In this document: in pieces, positions 26,508-34,796 of the stretch | Position numbering within the stretch: the stretch's first letter is position 1 | Layout: every line of letters starts with the position of its first letter | Assembly (NCBI GenBank): GCA_028284485.1 | Contig: JANQRQ010000269.1 | Coordinates: 1-64,000, forward strand | Length of the DNA: 64,000 nucleotides | Direction: 5' to 3' | DNA from: Planctomycetaceae bacterium | GTDB taxonomy: Bacteria; Planctomycetota; Planctomycetia; Planctomycetales; Planctomycetaceae | The notes under the pieces: model-generated | Database searches by the model: none | Seen by the model: the letters and a program-made list of their open reading frames with translations, nothing else | What the model was told of the DNA's origin: nothing | Program-made: the position numbers and the translations under genes

Positions 26508-27535
26508 ATTCCGAACGCCTGCAAGAAATCATCGCGAAATTCCCGCAGCAGCGAATCGCCGTTGTGGGCGACTACTTTCTCGACAAGTACTTCGATATCG
26601 ATCCGGCGCTTGTGGAAACGAGTGTCGAAACCGGTAAAGACGCACACCAGGTTATTGCCGTTCGACGAAGTGCCGGCGCTGCGGGAACGGTCGTCAACAA
26701 TCTTGCAGCGTTAGGGGCAGGGGAGCTGTCAGCCGTTGGCGCCACGGGGGACGATGGTGACGGGTACGATTTGCGCCATTGTCTCGAAAAGCTCGGCTGC
26801 CGATGTGACCGCTTGTTGACCTCATCGGAGATGATGACACCTGTCTATTTGAAGCCACGCGATATCGGCGATGAGGGGCTTACGGGCGAGTACGAACGAT
26901 ATGACACGAAGAATCGCAGCCCCTTGCCAGATCGCATTTCGGATGAAATCTTAAGACAATTACGCACGATTACGTCCTCCGTCGATGCCGTCATCATCGC
27001 CGACCAAGTCACCGAGAAGGACTGTGGAATCATTTCGGCAAGTTTGCTAAAAGCGCTTAACGAGTTGGCCGCCGAGGCTCGCGGCGTAAAATTCTTTGCC
27101 GACAGTCGGACGAAGATTCGGTCGTTTCGCAATATCATTATCAAGCCCAACCAATTCGAGGCGATCGAGCATGCCAATCCCAATCCGAGTGAATCGATTG
27201 ACGAACAAAGGTTAAGCGAGGCGATCGCCGAACTGCGGGATCTTTGTTCGGCTCCCGTTTTTGTGACGTATGGCGATCGGGGAATCTGGGTCAGCGATCC
27301 GCAGCCACGATTGGTCCGCGGTGTAATCGTTACAGGTGAAGTCGACCCAACCGGTGCAGGCGACAGCGCGATGGCCGGCATTGTTCTCGCCCTGACTGCC
27401 GGTGCAGATTACGAAGAAGCTGCCCTAATAGGAAACCTGGTTGCTTCGATTACGATTCAACAGCTAGCGACAACCGGGACGGCCAGTCCGCAGCAGTTAA
27501 CGGAACGATTGGAAAAATGGCGAGAGCAGCAATAG
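26504..27535 (+). CDS. PfkB-family sugar kinase (RfaE/HldA-like)
   Basis: The 343-residue kinase begins with VVGDYFLDKYFDIDP, then the SAGAAGTVVNNLAALGA segment. It ends with the catalytic PTGAGDSAMAG motif (GAGD at residues 284-287). This resembles heptose-7-phosphate kinases (HldA/HldE kinase domain) more than fructokinases, but no nucleotidyltransferase domain is attached. It overlaps the preceding gene by four bases (ATGA). The preceding HAD phosphatase would fit a GmhB-like step, an inference only. Confidence 0.88.
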   Translation: MNSERLQEIIAKFPQQRIAVVGDYFLDKYFDIDPALVETSVETGKDAHQVIAVRRSAGAAGTVVNNLAALGAGELSAVGATGDDGDGYDLRHCLEKLGCRCDRLLTSSEMMTPVYLKPRDIGDEGLTGEYERYDTKNRSPLPDRISDEILRQLRTITSSVDAVIIADQVTEKDCGIISASLLKALNELAAEARGVKFFADSRTKIRSFRNIIIKPNQFEAIEHANPNPSESIDEQRLSEAIAELRDLCSAPVFVTYGDRGIWVSDPQPRLVRGVIVTGEVDPTGAGDSAMAGIVLALTAGADYEEAALIGNLVASITIQQLATTGTASPQQLTERLEKWREQQ

Positions 27536-27558
27536 GGCGGAGAAATCAGCTGGACGAT

Positions 27559-28038
27559 TCATTCGCCCGCCTGCTGTGCTTCACGAAGCTTGTCTAAGCC
27601 CGCTCCTGTCGGAACGCAAACGAATAAGACTCCGAACATGTCGTCACCGACATTTCGGAATTCGTGCTCGACCGACGGTGCCACATGCACAACGTCCCCC
27701 TGGGTCACCTCCAAACGATCATCGCCAATCAGGGCGACTCCGGATCCTCGAGTGATCACGACGATTTCTTCAGCATCCGGGTGGATGTGCAACTCGGCAA
27801 CATGACGACCACCAGGGGGAATCAACATGTGATGAACAAATTGGATTGTCTCGAGGCACGTTCGTTCGGGCGGTGTTTCGGCCTCATAAAGCCGCTTGAC
27901 TGGTGCTGGAGAATCGGCTCGATTCCGCCAACCACCCTGTCCGTCTTGTACGCGGTACTCAATCACCCGATGCGGATTATTGAAGAGCAGGCTTTGAATT
28001 ACGTTGTAGGGCTGAGTTTTCCAGTTGGCGACTGTCAT
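27559..28038 (-). CDS. Cupin-domain protein
   Basis: The start at 28038 (MTVANWKTQ) gives a 159-residue protein with a double-stranded beta-helix cupin. The first cupin motif is ELHIHPDAEEIVVITRGSG, and the second is VAPSVEHEFRNVGDDMFGVLFV. Such proteins bind a metal through the H-x-H...E and a later His. The function is unknown. It converges with the PfkB operon, 23 bases apart, and its upstream region holds repeat copy E. Confidence 0.85.
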   Translation of the reverse strand: MTVANWKTQPYNVIQSLLFNNPHRVIEYRVQDGQGGWRNRADSPAPVKRLYEAETPPERTCLETIQFVHHMLIPPGGRHVAELHIHPDAEEIVVITRGSGVALIGDDRLEVTQGDVVHVAPSVEHEFRNVGDDMFGVLFVCVPTGAGLDKLREAQQAGE

Positions 28039-28079
28039 AGTCTGTTGTCTCAATTCTCGTTTCGGTTTTGACGGGGCTA

Positions 28080-28179
28080 CCCGTGTTACGCGGATTCGCG
28101 GGCGCGACAATCGCGTGTTGGTCAATGGTTGCTGGCCCCGGTTAGCCAGAAACTCCCACGAAAAAGGTAAATCTCGCTA
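28080..28179 (+). repeat. Three-hairpin dispersed repeat, copy E
   Basis: Hairpin 1 is CCGTGTTACGCGG (28081-28093), hairpin 2 is CGCGACAATCGCG (28103-28115) and hairpin 3 is CTGGC...GCCAG (28132-28149). Hairpin 1 differs in sequence from other copies but keeps its pairing. The right end overlaps the TAG stop (28177-28179) of the minus-strand SGNH gene. Confidence 0.8.
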
Positions 28180-29706
28180 TTGATCAGAGTCGGCCGAGTT
28201 GCGAGTTTTGGGCTTTTCTGCGAGCGGAGGGCCATCGGCGCGGCCGGAAGTCCAGCTGTCTAAAACATCCAGCATTCTCCGTCCGTGGAGGTAATACATG
28301 TTGTCCAGCGAAAGCCGGTGTTGTTCAAATGCCAGATCACGCTTTTCCTGCCAATCTCCTTCGGGATGAAAATAGTCGAGACGAATAAACTCATCTGCGA
28401 TAGCATTGGCGATGATTTGGTGCCCGCGTATCGACGGGTGAATGTGATCGACCAAGAGGAATTCCCCAGCAATACGCTGGGGGCTAAGATTGGTTAACAG
28501 AGACTGAGCATCGATGATTGGCGTTTTCGTTTCGTGCGCGACTCGAACCAATGCCTCCTCCATGGTCGACAGAATTCGTAGCGGGCAGACATCGAAATCC
28601 CGGGCTAACAAAAATTCCTTTCTAGCCATGTCGTAGTCGTTGAGTGATTGATAGCACTGACCAAGTTCGAAATGCGTAGCGGCATATTGGTTGTCGAGCT
28701 TCAATGCCTGCTTCAGAGTTGCAATTGATTTTGGCAAGTCTGTTGCATAAGTTTCGCGAGCAGAATAGATCAGCATTTGCCACTTGTCTAATTCTTCTGC
28801 CGAGAGGTCGTGGCGGTGTTCCGATTTGAACGGTGGGCAATCCGACAGATTCGAGGTCGGTTTGATCAGGACGACGGGGACACCCGCTGCTTCGGCGATG
28901 CGAATCATCCGCCGCACATTGAATTCGTAATGCTGGGCGACATCGGCACGCCATTGCTCGTCCCAGTGATAGGCATCGAGCCCGCCACGGTAGTCGAGCC
29001 AAGCATCGACCTCGGCAGGAAGTTCGGGGCGATTCTGCAAATACTGTGTTTCGACCTTGCGGATTTGATCAATTCCCTGGCGTGCGAGTGTGTATGTTCT
29101 CGTGCGCGACAATAGCCCCTCAACGAACGCGACGCCGTCTGGTCCGTTCTTGATGTGGTCGTACGTGCGGTCCTCTAAAAATTCATTGTGGCCCGTGCAG
29201 AGAATGAACAGATCGGGCTCGTAAGCCAGGCACTCCTGCAGAATCGGAACCAGGCGATAACTGGCATACGAAATCCCGCCACAGTTAACGACTTCCCAGT
29301 TTTTCGAGGTATCGCCTTCATTAAGGGAGATTTTTAGCCAGGTCGTAAATGACGTCTCTTTGGAAAACGGCCGCCCTTGCACCGTCGAACCGCCGAAGCT
29401 GAAGACTCGAAACGTGTTTTCCGCCTTCTGTATGGGAAATGAATCCGGTGCAAAGAATTGTCGTCGTGCTTTGGGAATCTCGTAGTTCGTACCGGTATCG
29501 TCAGGGACGAAAAGCGGGTAAACGGCACTAAACCCGACGAATGGGTCTTGGTAGTCGTCAGGATGTCCCCAATCGAGCGCGATACAAGCCAATTCGAATA
29601 CCAGGAATGGCGAAAGCGCCAGCAGCACGGCGAGCATCCGAAATCGACGCAGTCGAGACTTCGTCGCAACAGCCTGCGAATCGTGTTTTTGGTTGCCGGT
29701 GGCCAA
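28177..29706 (-). CDS. Membrane-anchored SGNH-hydrolase-like protein with TPR insert
   Basis: The 509-residue protein has an N-terminal hydrophobic helix (LAVLLALSPFLVFELACIAL). It carries the SGNH motifs: FSFGGSTVQG (nucleophile Ser), HNEF with its Asn, and a C-terminal DHIHPSIRGH (Asp and His). A TPR-like segment (ATLKQALKLDNQYAATHFELGQCYQSLNDYDMARKEFLLARD) sits between the SGNH blocks, an unusual insertion. It may act on acetyl groups of an extracellular polymer. The TTG start follows GGGGGATT. Its stop codon lies in a repeat copy. Confidence 0.85.
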   Translation of the reverse strand: MATGNQKHDSQAVATKSRLRRFRMLAVLLALSPFLVFELACIALDWGHPDDYQDPFVGFSAVYPLFVPDDTGTNYEIPKARRQFFAPDSFPIQKAENTFRVFSFGGSTVQGRPFSKETSFTTWLKISLNEGDTSKNWEVVNCGGISYASYRLVPILQECLAYEPDLFILCTGHNEFLEDRTYDHIKNGPDGVAFVEGLLSRTRTYTLARQGIDQIRKVETQYLQNRPELPAEVDAWLDYRGGLDAYHWDEQWRADVAQHYEFNVRRMIRIAEAAGVPVVLIKPTSNLSDCPPFKSEHRHDLSAEELDKWQMLIYSARETYATDLPKSIATLKQALKLDNQYAATHFELGQCYQSLNDYDMARKEFLLARDFDVCPLRILSTMEEALVRVAHETKTPIIDAQSLLTNLSPQRIAGEFLLVDHIHPSIRGHQIIANAIADEFIRLDYFHPEGDWQEKRDLAFEQHRLSLDNMYYLHGRRMLDVLDSWTSGRADGPPLAEKPKTRNSADSDQ

Positions 29707-30114
29707 ACCCAGAATCCCCCGAAATCCCGCTTAGCGACATGGAATCGATGTGGCTCTGCTCAATGCCTTCGGTCTGCTCGATTTCTGATGGCCATCGACA
29801 ATGGCAACAACGGATTCGGAAAAACTCCATGCCGACGGTCCATGGTCAGTTTCCCTAAGAATCTACTGGAATAACCGAGCAATCTCCTTCTATGATATCC
29901 CAAAGGCCAAGGCGACGATAGCATTGGATTGGCTGCCAACCACTCCTTCGCGTTGGTGCAGGCGTTCCAGCACACCACGACTGACGACGCTTGTCGCGAG
30001 TCTTTATGGATACGCGGCTACACAAGGCGTTGCCGTCGAGGTTGATCGCAAACACAGTGATTCAAGCACTTGTCTGATTAATACCATAAATGTCCGGCGA
30101 CAGGAGGAATTGGC
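29707..30114. other. Divergent intergenic region before the Tat protein gene
   Basis: The 408 bases lie between two outward-facing genes. Only the AGGAGG of the Tat gene (near 30100-30105) is clear. No promoter, repeat or small gene is convincing. Confidence 0.4.
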
Positions 30115-31650
30115 ATGGCGACTCGGAGCACGCGGCGACAATTCATACAGACAGCAACGACCGGTGGAACACTGTTGGGGATCGGCGGACTTTCGTTTCT
30201 ATCTCGACTTCCGCGAGTATCGGCCGATGAGGCTCGGCTGGACCCGAAGCTTGTCCAATTCCAGCCGGAAATCGAACCACTCGTGCGGCTAATCGAAGAG
30301 ACGCCACGCAATAAGGTATTGGAGAAGATCGCCAGTCAGATTCATGCGGGCACTTCGTATCGCGAAATCTTGGGCGCATTGCTGCTCGCCGGCGTGCGAA
30401 ATGTGCAGCCGCGTCCTTCTGTGGGATTCAAATTTCACGCGGTGCTGGTCGTCAACTCAGCTCATTTGGCGAGTTTGAATTCGCCCGAGAGTGATCGGTG
30501 GCTGCCGATCTTTTGGGCGATCGATAATTTTAAGTCGTCACAAGCTGACGAAAGTAAGAACAGTGGCTGGCGAATGAAGCCGGTCGAAGAAGACCGAGTT
30601 CCCTCGGCAACCCATGCGCGTCAAGCGTTTATCGAGGCGATGGAGAATTGGGACCAAGAAGCAGTCGACGCCGCTGTTGCAGGATTGGCTCGACACGCAG
30701 GTGCGAATGAGATCTTCGAGTTGTTCTATCGATTTGGTTCGCGCGATTATCGTTCGATTGGGCACAAGGCAATTTTTGTGGCCAATAGCTGCCGGACGTT
30801 GCAGTCCATCGGCTGGAGGTATGCCGAGCCAGTGCTGCGGTCCCTCGCGTATGCGCTCGTGAATCACACGGGCGAGCCGAATCCCGCGAAAAGCGATTTG
30901 GGACCAGATCATTCCTGGCGAGTGAACCAGGAACTCGCGGCAGAGATTCCGAAAAACTGGTTGGAGGGAAAGCTAAGCGAATCGGCAACCAATGACTTGT
31001 TGGCGACATTGCGCAGCGGAACCAACGACGATGCGTCGGCCAAAGCGGCAGAACTACTGGCTGCAGGAGTCTCGCCGCAATCCGTGTGGGATGCAGTATT
31101 TGTCGGGGCCGGAGAATTGCTGATGCGCCAGCCGGGCATCATCGGTTTGCATTCGCTAACGACGGCCAATGCCATTCATTACGCCTTTCAGGCGAGTGGG
31201 AACGACAAAACACGCCGCTTCCTGTTATTGCAGGCATGCTCGTTCCTGCCGATGTTTCAGCAGTCGGCCAAAGGTCGAGGCAAACTTCAAGATCGGACCG
31301 TCGACGATTTGAGTGCCGTGGCTCTTCAACGCGGCGACGCTACCGGCGCACCTGCCGAGATATTTGCTGACGTGAGCGGCAATCGTATGCGTGCGGCTGG
31401 TAAAATCCGCGCCTACCTCGATTCCGGCGGGGATCCTCGCGAGCTAATCAATACCGCTCAACGACTGATCTTCCTGAAAGGACGCGATTCCCACGATTAC
31501 AAGTTCAGTTCGGCTGTGTTGGAAGACTACTACCACGTCAGCCCGCAATGGCGCGATCGTTTCCTGGCCACGAGTGTCTTCAACTTGAAAGGATCGGGCG
31601 ACCGAGACAGTGGCGTCGTCGAGCGGACGCGGGCAGCCTTGGATTCATAA
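30115..31650 (+). CDS. Tat-exported protein with domain shared with the Rieske C-terminus
   Basis: A Tat signal (STRRQFIQTA) with strong AGGAGG starts this 511-residue, mainly helical protein of no named family I can recognise. Segments ~170-250 and ~320-380 align by eye with residues 219-300 and 351-424 of the Rieske protein at 1746-3320. Examples are AFIEAMENWDQEA vs AFTEAIEAEDRET, the shared GH (here H217), EPVLRSLAYALV vs EPFLLPALARHL, and LHSLTTANAI vs LHFTHGITFANAV. This suggests a common domain with conserved His residues, possibly metal or heme related. No catalytic motif is evident. Confidence 0.75.
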   Translation: MATRSTRRQFIQTATTGGTLLGIGGLSFLSRLPRVSADEARLDPKLVQFQPEIEPLVRLIEETPRNKVLEKIASQIHAGTSYREILGALLLAGVRNVQPRPSVGFKFHAVLVVNSAHLASLNSPESDRWLPIFWAIDNFKSSQADESKNSGWRMKPVEEDRVPSATHARQAFIEAMENWDQEAVDAAVAGLARHAGANEIFELFYRFGSRDYRSIGHKAIFVANSCRTLQSIGWRYAEPVLRSLAYALVNHTGEPNPAKSDLGPDHSWRVNQELAAEIPKNWLEGKLSESATNDLLATLRSGTNDDASAKAAELLAAGVSPQSVWDAVFVGAGELLMRQPGIIGLHSLTTANAIHYAFQASGNDKTRRFLLLQACSFLPMFQQSAKGRGKLQDRTVDDLSAVALQRGDATGAPAEIFADVSGNRMRAAGKIRAYLDSGGDPRELINTAQRLIFLKGRDSHDYKFSSAVLEDYYHVSPQWRDRFLATSVFNLKGSGDRDSGVVERTRAALDS

Positions 31651-31712
31651 GCACGAAGCGCAAGCTCTCACAATTGGCAGCCACGCGTCAGTGCGCGTGA
31701 TGAGCAGAACAA

Positions 31713-31817
31713 TACAGCGTATTACGCTGACTTGTGGCCGCGACAATCGCGTTTTGTTCTATGATAGCTGGTTCCCACGAGCCAGAATCGCCCACGAGAA
31801 AGAGTCAACCGCTCTAG
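31713..31817 (+). repeat. Three-hairpin dispersed repeat, copy A
   Basis: The hairpins are CAGCGTATTACGCTG (31715-31729), CGCGACAATCGCG (31739-31751) and CTGGTTCCCACGAGCCAG (31768-31785). The right end, with TAG in reverse, lies two bases from the stop of the minus-strand rhodanese gene. With copy B it forms a direct repeat bracketing that gene. Confidence 0.88.
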
Positions 31818-31818
31818 G

Positions 31819-32208
31819 TTAAGCATCTTCAGATGGGCTCGCGGTAGGATATCCCGCTTCCCTCCAGCCTCGCCAACCGCCATCCATCGAGATCACGTTG
31901 GTGTATCCCATGGCCTGCAGGTTGACGGCGGCCAAAGCCGATCGGTAACCACCACCACAGTACAGGACGATTTCGGCATCGCGATCGGGGATCGCTTGCT
32001 CGATATCTCGTTCGATAATCCCTTTGGATAGGTGGGTCGAATCGGGGATGTGTCCTGCCGCGAATTCCGAGGCCTCTCGCACATCGATGAGACAAAACGA
32101 ATCACCGCGGTCGATACGTGCTTTAACGTCATCGACCGTGCATTCCCGAATCTTTGCTCGGGCTTCGTCGACGACTTTTAGGAATCCTGGAGAGTGATTT
32201 TTCGCCAT
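31819..32208 (-). CDS. Rhodanese-domain protein
   Basis: This 129-residue single rhodanese domain has the ARDVR-like IDVREASEFAAGHIP segment and the active-site loop CGGGYRS with Cys84. It may transfer sulfur or act as a persulfide carrier; the acceptor is unknown. It is short, with no signal peptide. The gene is bracketed on both sides by copies of the same ~100-bp repeat in the same orientation, 514 bases apart, so it may have moved as a unit or be prone to loss by recombination. Confidence 0.92.
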   Translation of the reverse strand: MAKNHSPGFLKVVDEARAKIRECTVDDVKARIDRGDSFCLIDVREASEFAAGHIPDSTHLSKGIIERDIEQAIPDRDAEIVLYCGGGYRSALAAVNLQAMGYTNVISMDGGWRGWREAGYPTASPSEDA

Positions 32209-32226
32209 TGATCTCGGGATGATTTC

Positions 32227-32330
32227 TACAGAGTATTACGCTGACTTGTGGTCGCGACAATCGCGTTTAGTTCTATGATAGCCGGCTCCCACGAGCCAGA
32301 AACGCCCACAAGAAAAAGTCAACCGCTCAA
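32227..32330 (+). repeat. Three-hairpin dispersed repeat, copy B
   Basis: The hairpins are at 32229-32243 (one mismatch in hairpin 1), 32253-32265 (CGCGACAATCGCG) and 32282-32299. It is about 90 percent like copy A over its length by eye. It lies between the rhodanese start and the stop of the nucleotide-sugar dehydrogenase gene. Confidence 0.88.
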
Positions 32331-32351
32331 ACTGGTTCTCAGTCGCGCCGA

Positions 32352-33671
32352 TCAGGCTTTGCGAATTTTTTCTCTCATTGTCGAGACATTCTTCGTTGCG
32401 TTTCGTGTGTCGACGACAAGCTTGGCGTGTTTCACGATTTCGTCGTAATCATAAGCGGAATGATCGGTCGCAATGAGGATGCAATCTTGCGCCGCAATAA
32501 ACTCAGGCGTTAAATCTTGGCTTGTCAAATCGGGAACATTGTGGTGCCGCATTTTCGGCAGCTTGGGAATATGCGGATCGTTGTAGGTTAATTCGGCTCC
32601 CCGTTCTCGCAGCATGTCCATCAAGACAAACGAAGGGCTCTCGCGTGGATCGTCGACGTCTTTCTTGTAGGCCATGCCCAGCAGACAAATCTTGCTGCCC
32701 TTCACCGGCTTGCCGACTTCGTTGAGAAAGTCTGCGACGCGCGAGATGACGTAGCTCGGCATGCTGGAATTAACTTCACCGGCTAATTCGATGAATCGCG
32801 TCGAAAGTCCCTGTTTGCGCGCGAGCCACGTGAGGTAGAACGGGTCGATCGGAATGCAGTGTCCTCCGAGCCCCGGACCGGGATAAAACGCTTGAAAACC
32901 GAAAGGTTTGGTTTTGGCGGCTTCCACAACGTCCCAGACGTCGATGCCCATTCGGTCGAACAGCATTTTGAGCTCATTGACCATGGCAATATTGACCGCG
33001 CGGTAAGTGTTCTCCAGAATCTTGCACGCTTCGGCGACTTCGGGGCTCGCCACAGGAATCACTTTCACGATGGCATGGCCGTAAAGCGCTTCGGCCAGTT
33101 TGCAACTCGTCTCATCAGTACCGCCGACAACTTTCGGTATCCCTGCAGCGGAGTAATCGGGGTTGCCCGGATCTTCCCGCTCTGGACTGTAGGCCAAAAA
33201 GAAATCTTCACCGGACTTCAAGCCGCTTTGGCTGAGAATGGGAAGCAAAACATCTCGTGTCGTCGTGGGATACGTCGTGCTTTCCAAAATTACCAATTGA
33301 CCGGGGCGCAAAACCTTGGCGATTGCCTCGGCCGTCAGCGTGACATATTTCAAATCCGGGTCGCGACTGTCGGATAAGGGGGTTGGCACGCAAATCAGCA
33401 AACAATCCGCCTCGGACAGGCGGGACATATCCGTCGTTGGTTCAAGTTGGCCTTCACGAATCCAGGAGGCAACGGCTGCGGAATCGATGTGTTTGATGTA
33501 GCTTTTTCCGGCAGTAAGCATGTCGACCTTTTCTTGGTCGACGTCGAATCCCATCGTGCGAAAACCCGATGAAACGAATGCGCTGATTAAGGGAAGTCCG
33601 ACGTAGCCGAGTCCGATAATCCCGATTCTGGCCGACTTGTCCTCAATCGCCTGTTGCAACTGCTGAGCCAT
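32352..33671 (-). CDS. Nucleotide-sugar dehydrogenase (UDP-GlcNAc/ManNAc 6-dehydrogenase-like)
   Basis: The 439-residue protein has the NAD-binding IGIIGLGYVGLPL at the N-terminus, STTYPTTT, and the catalytic GGHCIPIDP with Cys272. The C-terminal domain (GSKICLLGMAYKKDVDDPRESPS) completes the fold. Its sequence style (SPEREDPGN, NIAMVNELKMLFDRMGIDVWDVV) fits the WbpA/WecC group making UDP-uronic acids for surface polysaccharide, rather than simple UDP-glucose dehydrogenases. A good AAGGA precedes the ATG. Confidence 0.92.
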   Translation of the reverse strand: MAQQLQQAIEDKSARIGIIGLGYVGLPLISAFVSSGFRTMGFDVDQEKVDMLTAGKSYIKHIDSAAVASWIREGQLEPTTDMSRLSEADCLLICVPTPLSDSRDPDLKYVTLTAEAIAKVLRPGQLVILESTTYPTTTRDVLLPILSQSGLKSGEDFFLAYSPEREDPGNPDYSAAGIPKVVGGTDETSCKLAEALYGHAIVKVIPVASPEVAEACKILENTYRAVNIAMVNELKMLFDRMGIDVWDVVEAAKTKPFGFQAFYPGPGLGGHCIPIDPFYLTWLARKQGLSTRFIELAGEVNSSMPSYVISRVADFLNEVGKPVKGSKICLLGMAYKKDVDDPRESPSFVLMDMLRERGAELTYNDPHIPKLPKMRHHNVPDLTSQDLTPEFIAAQDCILIATDHSAYDYDEIVKHAKLVVDTRNATKNVSTMREKIRKA

Positions 33672-33849
33672 TTGTCGTCAATCCTTGATAGAAGCTGTTT
33701 TAACCCGCCATTCCGATGCAGGTCCGTCGTATGCGGACGAAATCCCCTGGAGTACGTGGCGTCCCCAGAGTCGACATGCGGCCTATCATAGCGATCGATG
33801 ATTTTATTGCGAGAGAGACTGCCGCCGCACCGTCAATCACCGGGGAAAA

Positions 33850-34458
33850 TCATTCGTCGACCGTTTCCCATCCATCGAGTCGGACTTTGTGATTCTGGAG
33901 TATTTGTCGAATCGATCGGAGCCGCTGAGAATGCTGGGCTTCATCGAGGACCGGTCTCAATCCAGACGTGGGCAGGGCCTGATCTAACTCTACCCAGCTA
34001 TGACAGCCGGCGTATTCGGCGATATCGTCGATTTCTAACGGTTTGTCCAGGGCGTAGGCGCGAATGACCATTAATGCCAGACCGGCGCGGCGATAGCGAA
34101 ACCGTTGTTCGACCGTCTTTTGCGACAGAATATGTGTCTCTGCCAAGGCGGAAAGGGCAGCGGGTTCGTCAAGCCAAGCCACGTCCTCGACCTCGATATA
34201 GACGTTGAGTGGAACGATGCCTTCAGCTGGAATTTGTGATTGAACTCGACTTAATAGCGGTCTTGCGTCGTCGACGAGTTCGCCCGGATCCTGGTGAAAC
34301 CGCGTCGGAAACAACCAAAACTCCGCATGATCGCAACGGAACCGGCCGCCCCGTTCACGCAGTCCCCCTTTGCGCAGCAACAGACTTTGGCAGCCTTCGG
34401 CAATCGCTGCACAGACGACGGCCCATTCCTTTAAGGCATGACGGTTAGCTGTGTGCAT
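33850..34458 (-). CDS. DUF1802 family protein
   Basis: From the ATG at 34458 the product has 202 residues. ALKEWAVVCAAIAEGCQSLLLRKGGLRE, then EFWLFPTRFHQ, are the hallmarks of DUF1802. The function is unknown. It is last in a run with the YeiH-like transporter and a small membrane protein, with only 27 bases from the latter. The TTG at 34470 is an alternative start. Confidence 0.82.
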   Translation of the reverse strand: MHTANRHALKEWAVVCAAIAEGCQSLLLRKGGLRERGGRFRCDHAEFWLFPTRFHQDPGELVDDARPLLSRVQSQIPAEGIVPLNVYIEVEDVAWLDEPAALSALAETHILSQKTVEQRFRYRRAGLALMVIRAYALDKPLEIDDIAEYAGCHSWVELDQALPTSGLRPVLDEAQHSQRLRSIRQILQNHKVRLDGWETVDE

Positions 34459-34485
34459 TCGTCGCTTCAAAGATTCGTGAATCGG

Positions 34486-34791
34486 TCAATGCCGGTTTGA
34501 TGGATGCTTCGGGATCCATAAGGATCGTGGTCGCTTTCGGTGATAGGCATCGAAGCGCTCAACGACTTCCCCTGTCACCTCCAGGTCGGTGTAGAACATG
34601 GCCGCTGGATCGATTCCACGCGATTCCAATCGTTGTAAACGCTCTTGAATCTGTGGCCGTTTTGAAACGGCCGGCAAGACGACCAGCCAGCAGATCGCAA
34701 GGGCGATGCAAACAGTCGACAACATGCACCAGCCCCGAAAACGGGACGTTCCGCCAAGCTTCAGAATACGATTGTTCGAAGAGACCACCAC
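34486..34791 (-). CDS. Small single-span membrane protein
   Basis: The 101-residue product starts with GTG five bases after the YeiH stop, suggesting translational coupling. One membrane segment is clear (GWCMLSTVCIALAICWLVVLPAV, residues ~20-42). The rest is a basic soluble tail containing ERLQRLESRGIDPAAMF. The family is not recognised. Its position between a transporter and DUF1802 suggests a shared transcript. Confidence 0.65.
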   Translation of the reverse strand: MVVSSNNRILKLGGTSRFRGWCMLSTVCIALAICWLVVLPAVSKRPQIQERLQRLESRGIDPAAMFYTDLEVTGEVVERFDAYHRKRPRSLWIPKHPSNRH

Positions 34792-34796
34792 GATCG

